Below, piece by piece: positions 60,019-64,000 of a stretch of 64,000 bases of DNA. The position numbers were made by a program, and so were the translations under genes. A model generated the notes under the pieces. The model did no database searches, was not told the DNA's origin, and worked only from the letters and a program-made list of their open reading frames with translations. The stretch comes from Bacteriovorax sp. BAL6_X. GTDB lineage: Bacteria; Bdellovibrionota; Bacteriovoracia; Bacteriovoracales; Bacteriovoracaceae. Position 1 is the first letter of the stretch, and each line of letters opens with the position of its first letter. The DNA lies in contig NZ_AUMC01000009.1 in NCBI RefSeq assembly GCF_000443995.1, positions 1-64,000 on the forward strand, read 5' to 3'.

Positions 60019-62083
60019 GGATATCCTATCTACTCAAATTTCTGACCTCTACGCAAAGCCTACCAAAACACTCGAAGCGCTTAACAAAAAAAATATATAT
60101 ACAATTAACGATTTGCTTTGGCTTATGCCAAGGCGAATCGTTAAATTGCCAGAAATTGCTAAATTTGATTACGCAAATATTGGCGATTTCTTTCGTGGTC
60201 GCGCAACAATTGTCTCAATGCAAGCAAAGCCAAACTTTAAGTCGAGAGGAAAAGGAAGAGCTGTTTTACTCAATATCGCTGTTACCGTAAAAGATGACTT
60301 AAGTGACAATTATATAACTTTAAAATGGTTTAATGCTTACCAGTCAATTCAAAAGAAGCTTGAACAACTCAAACACCTCGAATTCCTAGGTGTTGTTTCA
60401 GTATTCAATGAATCACTACAAATTGTTAATCCTGAAATTTTCGAAATCGGTAAATCCGAGTCTGAAAGTGGACTACGCATCACCTACCCTACAATTGATA
60501 GCGTGAAGTCACATCATATTCAAAAAGTCTTTGATAAGTTACCTGATGGATTTTGGGATAAAATTCCAGAAGTTATTCCAAGTAATATACTTGAAGACAA
60601 AGGACTACTATCTCGTAGTATGGCATTTAAGTATCTCCACGGTAGAGTTCCTTCCAATAAGTGGAGCCAAGAGAAATTTGATCAAGCTAGACGCAGAATT
60701 ATTTATGAAGAATTTCTCTATGATCAACTTAAGATAAAACTACGAAAGAATAAGAGAACAGAACTATTACGTAATAGTCTTGAAATAAGTACAGAGCAAG
60801 TACAAAAAGCGAAGTCTCTATATCCTTACAAACTTACTACCGATCAAGATAAGGCCCTAGACGATATTGTCTCTGATTTTGAAGGAAGGACACCTTCAAT
60901 GCGGTTAATTCAAGGAGACGTAGGTTGTGGAAAAACAACTGTTGCTGTTGCTTCTGCTTATTTAATCTTAGGAACTGGTGGGCAAGTTGCTCTTATGTGC
61001 CCTACTGAAACTTTAGCACTTCAACACTACCGAGAAATAGAAGAGATTCTTGGAAGTGAATTTAATGTTGAACTTCTTGTTGGCAGTACTAAGGGCAGTG
61101 AAAAGAAAAAAATTAATGAATCTTTAGAAAATGGTAATTGCAATATCGTAATAGGTACTCACTCTCTTTTTCAAGACAGTGTAAGATTCAAGAATCTTGA
61201 ACTAGCTATTATCGACGAGCAACATAAATTTGGTGTCGAGCAAAGAATTAAACTAATGAAGAAAGGTGAAAATCCTCATTGCTTAATTATGTCTGCAACA
61301 CCTATTCCCCGCTCTCTTAGTCTAACCAAATATGGCGACCTTGATATCTCCATCATTAAAACAATGCCTGGAGGACGAAAAGGTCAAAAAACTCGAATTG
61401 TTACAAATACAAATTTAAATAACTATTTAAGCTTTGTGAAAACAAGACTTGAAATGAAAGAGCAGGCCTATGTTGTCGTACCGGCAATTGAAGAATCTGA
61501 AAATGATGATATCAGAAATCTTGAACACACATATGAGCTTTACAAAAAATACTTCCCTGAATTTAGGATTGCATATCTTCATGGAAGAATGTCACCAGAT
61601 GAAAAACAATCCGCAATTACAGAGTTCAAGGAACATAAGACAGATATCCTAATTGCGACTTCAGTTATTGAAGTAGGTATCAATATTATTAACTCAACTA
61701 TTATGGCCATTCTAAGCCCTGAAAGGTTTGGACTTAGCAGTCTTCATCAAATGAGAGGACGTGTTGGACGAGGAAATAAACCAGGTTTCTGCTTTCTTGT
61801 CACAGACAGAGAAATCACACCTGATAGCATGCAAAGACTACAAGTTATCGAAAAATACACCGACGGATTTAAAATTGCTGAAGAAGATTTAAAGATTCGG
61901 GGAGAGGGAGACCTCTTTGGGCAAGAACAATCTGGAGTCGTTACTCAAAAAAGATTGGCCAACATCGTCCTTAATCAAGACATCTTATACGAAGCAATTG
62001 AGGATATAAAGAAATACCCTAACGACTTTGACTTCCTTATTAATTTTATGAATCATGATGAAAAAGTTTTCACTACGATTTAA
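59990..62083 (+). CDS. recG: ATP-dependent DNA helicase RecG
   Basis: About 697 residues. Wedge/OB domain (FFRGRATIV), Walker A QGDVGCGKTTVA, the variant Walker B IIDEQHKFGV, GRVGRG and the C-terminal LKIRGEGDLFGQEQSG, all typical of RecG. It reverses stalled replication forks. The start is uncertain: ATG 59990 inside greA has no ribosome site, while TTG 60005 lies six bases after GAGGTGG; both fit the family length. Confidence 0.95.
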   Translation: MRWRALSLNKDILSTQISDLYAKPTKTLEALNKKNIYTINDLLWLMPRRIVKLPEIAKFDYANIGDFFRGRATIVSMQAKPNFKSRGKGRAVLLNIAVTVKDDLSDNYITLKWFNAYQSIQKKLEQLKHLEFLGVVSVFNESLQIVNPEIFEIGKSESESGLRITYPTIDSVKSHHIQKVFDKLPDGFWDKIPEVIPSNILEDKGLLSRSMAFKYLHGRVPSNKWSQEKFDQARRRIIYEEFLYDQLKIKLRKNKRTELLRNSLEISTEQVQKAKSLYPYKLTTDQDKALDDIVSDFEGRTPSMRLIQGDVGCGKTTVAVASAYLILGTGGQVALMCPTETLALQHYREIEEILGSEFNVELLVGSTKGSEKKKINESLENGNCNIVIGTHSLFQDSVRFKNLELAIIDEQHKFGVEQRIKLMKKGENPHCLIMSATPIPRSLSLTKYGDLDISIIKTMPGGRKGQKTRIVTNTNLNNYLSFVKTRLEMKEQAYVVVPAIEESENDDIRNLEHTYELYKKYFPEFRIAYLHGRMSPDEKQSAITEFKEHKTDILIATSVIEVGINIINSTIMAILSPERFGLSSLHQMRGRVGRGNKPGFCFLVTDREITPDSMQRLQVIEKYTDGFKIAEEDLKIRGEGDLFGQEQSGVVTQKRLANIVLNQDILYEAIEDIKKYPNDFDFLINFMNHDEKVFTTI

Positions 62084-62120
62084 CTTAGCAAAAAACTCAG
62101 ATCGAGTATAAAATAGAGTA

Positions 62121-62558
62121 ATGATTCACATAAAAGTATTAAAAACAAATGACCTTTTATCTCTAGGAGAATACCACTTTAATCTACCAAGAGTTTATAT
62201 TGGAAGATCTATTCACAATAACTTGATCATTGAAGATGATAGCATTGAAAAAGAAATTGGAGTATTGAAGTCAATTAGTCATTATCTAGTCTTTGAAACA
62301 AGAAATTCTTATAAAGTAAATTCTAAAGCTGTTGAAGGTATTGTTAGGTTAGAAAAAGGAGATATCCTTGAGTGCAAAGGACTACAAATTCAAATACTTG
62401 AATTTCAAAAAAGTGAAGAAAGTGACTTTCAAGACTATTACAAATACCTTGAAAAAATAAAAGTTGATGATCCTGCAAAATTCGAATTCATTCAATCTCT
62501 CGAAGAACATTATATTACTCTAACTGGAAAATACGACGATGACTTCCTGGAGAAATAA
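62121..62558 (+). CDS. FHA-like domain protein
   Basis: 145 residues. Residues 20-95 resemble a forkhead-associated domain: RVYIGRSIHNNLIIEDDSI is the Gly-Arg and Asn pattern, but the phosphothreonine-binding Ser/His pair after it is not clear. A helical tail of about 40 residues follows. Probably a protein-binding module with weak or lost phospho-binding. Overlaps the hydrolase gene by 20 bases. Confidence 0.65.
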   Translation: MIHIKVLKTNDLLSLGEYHFNLPRVYIGRSIHNNLIIEDDSIEKEIGVLKSISHYLVFETRNSYKVNSKAVEGIVRLEKGDILECKGLQIQILEFQKSEESDFQDYYKYLEKIKVDDPAKFEFIQSLEEHYITLTGKYDDDFLEK

Positions 62559-63420
62559 AGCAAAATATCATCTAGTAGATGGAACCACTAAGATTCAATA
62601 TTGGACTAATATTGATAATTTAGAAGAAGAACATAATCGTGTAATTATTTTTAATTACGGCCTAGTTTGTAATACAAGACATTTTGTCTATCAGATTGAT
62701 CACTTTGAAAAGCTTGGGTATAAAATTCTACTACATGATTATCGAGGACACTATCAGTCAGAAACAACTCAAGGTATTGAATCTATAACTTTTAAAAATA
62801 TTGTTAATGATCTCAATTCGTTAATCACTACACTTAATATCAAAACATCAATTCACATTGGCCACTCGATGGGAGTTAATGTCACTCTTGACTACGCTCA
62901 TAAGTATCCACAAGAGGTACAAAAAATTGTTTTAATTTCTGGAACTATCTTTCCTCCACAAGATGTAATGTTTGATTCAAATATTATTGATATGACTGAG
63001 CCCTATATAAAGCAATTAAAAAGTAAGTGGAAATCGCAATTTCAGTTCATTTGGAAAAATGTTTACCGCAACCCTCTTGCCAGCGCACTAGTATGGAATG
63101 GTGGCTTTAATATTAAGAAAACAAACATTGAATTTGTTGAATATTACATGAAGAAGCTTGGAGAGCTTTCACCAGATATCTTTTTTCAACTTCTAGACCA
63201 AATGAGAGATCAAAAAATAATTAAAGAGCTTGAAGAAATTAAAACTTCAACACTAATCATTGGTGGAGATAAAGATAAAGTCATCCCAAATTATCTTCAA
63301 CAAATTCTACACGATAGTTTGAAGAATTCTGAGCTCTACATCATTAAAAACGGAAGCCATGTTCCGCAAGTTGATTTCCCGGAATTTATCAATGAAAGAA
63401 TAGATTTATTCTTGAACTAA
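62539..63420 (+). CDS. Alpha/beta hydrolase
   Basis: 293 residues. Nucleophile Ser in GHSMGVN, Asp in IIGGDKDKVIP and His in NGSHVPQ form the triad; an HG-like oxyanion block FNYGLVC is near residue 35. Could be an esterase or lactonase-like enzyme; no substrate. Coupled to the FHA-like gene upstream. Tail overlaps the converging gene by 15 bases. Confidence 0.85.
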   Translation: MTSWRNKAKYHLVDGTTKIQYWTNIDNLEEEHNRVIIFNYGLVCNTRHFVYQIDHFEKLGYKILLHDYRGHYQSETTQGIESITFKNIVNDLNSLITTLNIKTSIHIGHSMGVNVTLDYAHKYPQEVQKIVLISGTIFPPQDVMFDSNIIDMTEPYIKQLKSKWKSQFQFIWKNVYRNPLASALVWNGGFNIKKTNIEFVEYYMKKLGELSPDIFFQLLDQMRDQKIIKELEEIKTSTLIIGGDKDKVIPNYLQQILHDSLKNSELYIIKNGSHVPQVDFPEFINERIDLFLN

Positions 63421-64000
63421 ACCTTTATGAATTAGAAGCTTTTTGAAAACACGATTCATAGCGTAGATACGTTGCGCTTTCTTGTATTCAGTATGAGATG
63501 CTTCACCTTCAAAATTAATTCGATAAGAACTTTCGTCAACGACCTGAACTTCAAAAGGATAGAAGAACCTGATATCTCTAGCAAGTGAAGAAAAGTCTAA
63601 ACCAAGTAACTCTTTAGCAACTGCTGAATCTTCTTCTTTAGCAAGCTTTCTTAATTTAAAAAATTCTGCCAAAAAAGGATTCTTATACTTGATTAACTGC
63701 CGACAAGTAAATTGAACCGAACGATACTTTGTTGAAGAATGAAGGTTATTTTCATTTTTTAAATTATCAAAACTGCATTCGTCAATCTCACGATTTACAG
63801 CAGAAACAAATCTCTCCTCAGAAAGATTATTCCTTAACGCCATTTTTACTAAGTTTGAATACTTTGTTCTAAAATGATTGATATCAAAAATTGTATTTAG
63901 TGATCTTGAAGGTTTAATATTATGAGGAGTAACAACATAATTACGAATTAAAAATTGAAGAACTTTTAAAATATCTAATTTATTTTTAGTAACTAAACGA
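63406..64000 (-). CDS. Gene truncated by the right edge, unknown function
   Basis: The frame stays open from 63406 to the window end, beyond an internal ATG at 63843; the upstream part reads in frame (for example VTPHNIKPS, then INHFRTKYSNLVK). So the real start lies outside and the protein is longer than the 145 residues after that ATG. The visible part is soluble, charged and without signal. No family recognised. Confidence 0.7.
   Translation of the reverse strand, partial: RLVTKNKLDILKVLQFLIRNYVVTPHNIKPSRSLNTIFDINHFRTKYSNLVKMALRNNLSEERFVSAVNREIDECSFDNLKNENNLHSSTKYRSVQFTCRQLIKYKNPFLAEFFKLRKLAKEEDSAVAKELLGLDFSSLARDIRFFYPFEVQVVDESSYRINFEGEASHTEYKKAQRIYAMNRVFKKLLIHKGLVQE

Overview
The window is AT-rich, densely coded chromosome from a Gram-negative bacterium. 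The 5' part of a 16S rRNA gene at the left edge, together with flagellins, Flp/Tad pili, many lipoproteins and exported proteins and a branched aerobic respiratory chain, suggests a predatory Bdellovibrio-like organism. Bacteriovoracaceae (Bacteriovorax/Halobacteriovorax relatives) is my best guess, made from recall of 16S and gene style and not from any search.

Layout. 1-865: the start of an rRNA operon on the minus strand, in the order promoter, tRNA-Ala(TGC), boxA-containing leader, 16S; the tRNA lies before the 16S. 866-1441: a lipoprotein cyclophilin. 1762-9802 (minus): an aa3-type cytochrome c oxidase operon running CtaA, a CtaA-CtaB fusion, CoxB, CoxA, CoxC, a dihaem cytochrome c, SCO1, CoxIV and a 57-residue membrane protein that is easily missed. 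9903-12933 (plus): tryptophan 2,3-dioxygenase, a kynureninase-like enzyme and a left-handed beta-helix membrane protein. 12923-20727 (minus): a quinol-cytochrome c reductase cluster with HEAT-like protein, Rieske, b6-type cytochrome b, enlarged subunit IV, an octahaem cytochrome c and a second oxidase subunit III, followed by a small CPGC protein and CtaM (DUF420). Together these two blocks encode an electron path from quinol to oxygen plus haem A and copper-site assembly.

20818-34427: mixed housekeeping. It includes a thiolase, a coiled-coil gene beside a FliG-C-like gene, and a seven-gene minus-strand operon GlmU-GlmS-UvrD/PcrA-AsmA-Ppx/GppA-CNB-like-lipoprotein. 34635-43677: Lon, a response regulator, small exported proteins, a PQQ-type sugar dehydrogenase, an exported protein resembling N-terminal asparagine amidohydrolase, an aldehyde dehydrogenase and an exported Rhs/YD-repeat protein without a toxin tail.

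43766-51670 (minus): a complete-looking Tad/Flp pilus locus with five class IVb prepilin-like proteins, prepilin peptidase, CpaB, the secretin CpaC, a TadZ-TadA fusion ATPase and one TadB-like platform protein; no TadC is seen. A sigma-28-like promoter precedes the Flp pilin. 51904-52078 (plus): a previously unlabelled 6S RNA, recognised from its conserved blocks and a 17-bp closing stem. 52684-55697 (minus): a sugar-nucleotide reductase and two flagellins, the first with a good sigma-28 promoter. 55935-64000: GNAT acetyltransferase, UbiB-family kinase, a small zinc-ribbon-like protein, GreA, RecG, an FHA-like protein, an alpha/beta hydrolase and a gene truncated by the right edge. I see no insertion sequence, prophage or CRISPR array. 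One composite repeat lies at 21372-21465.
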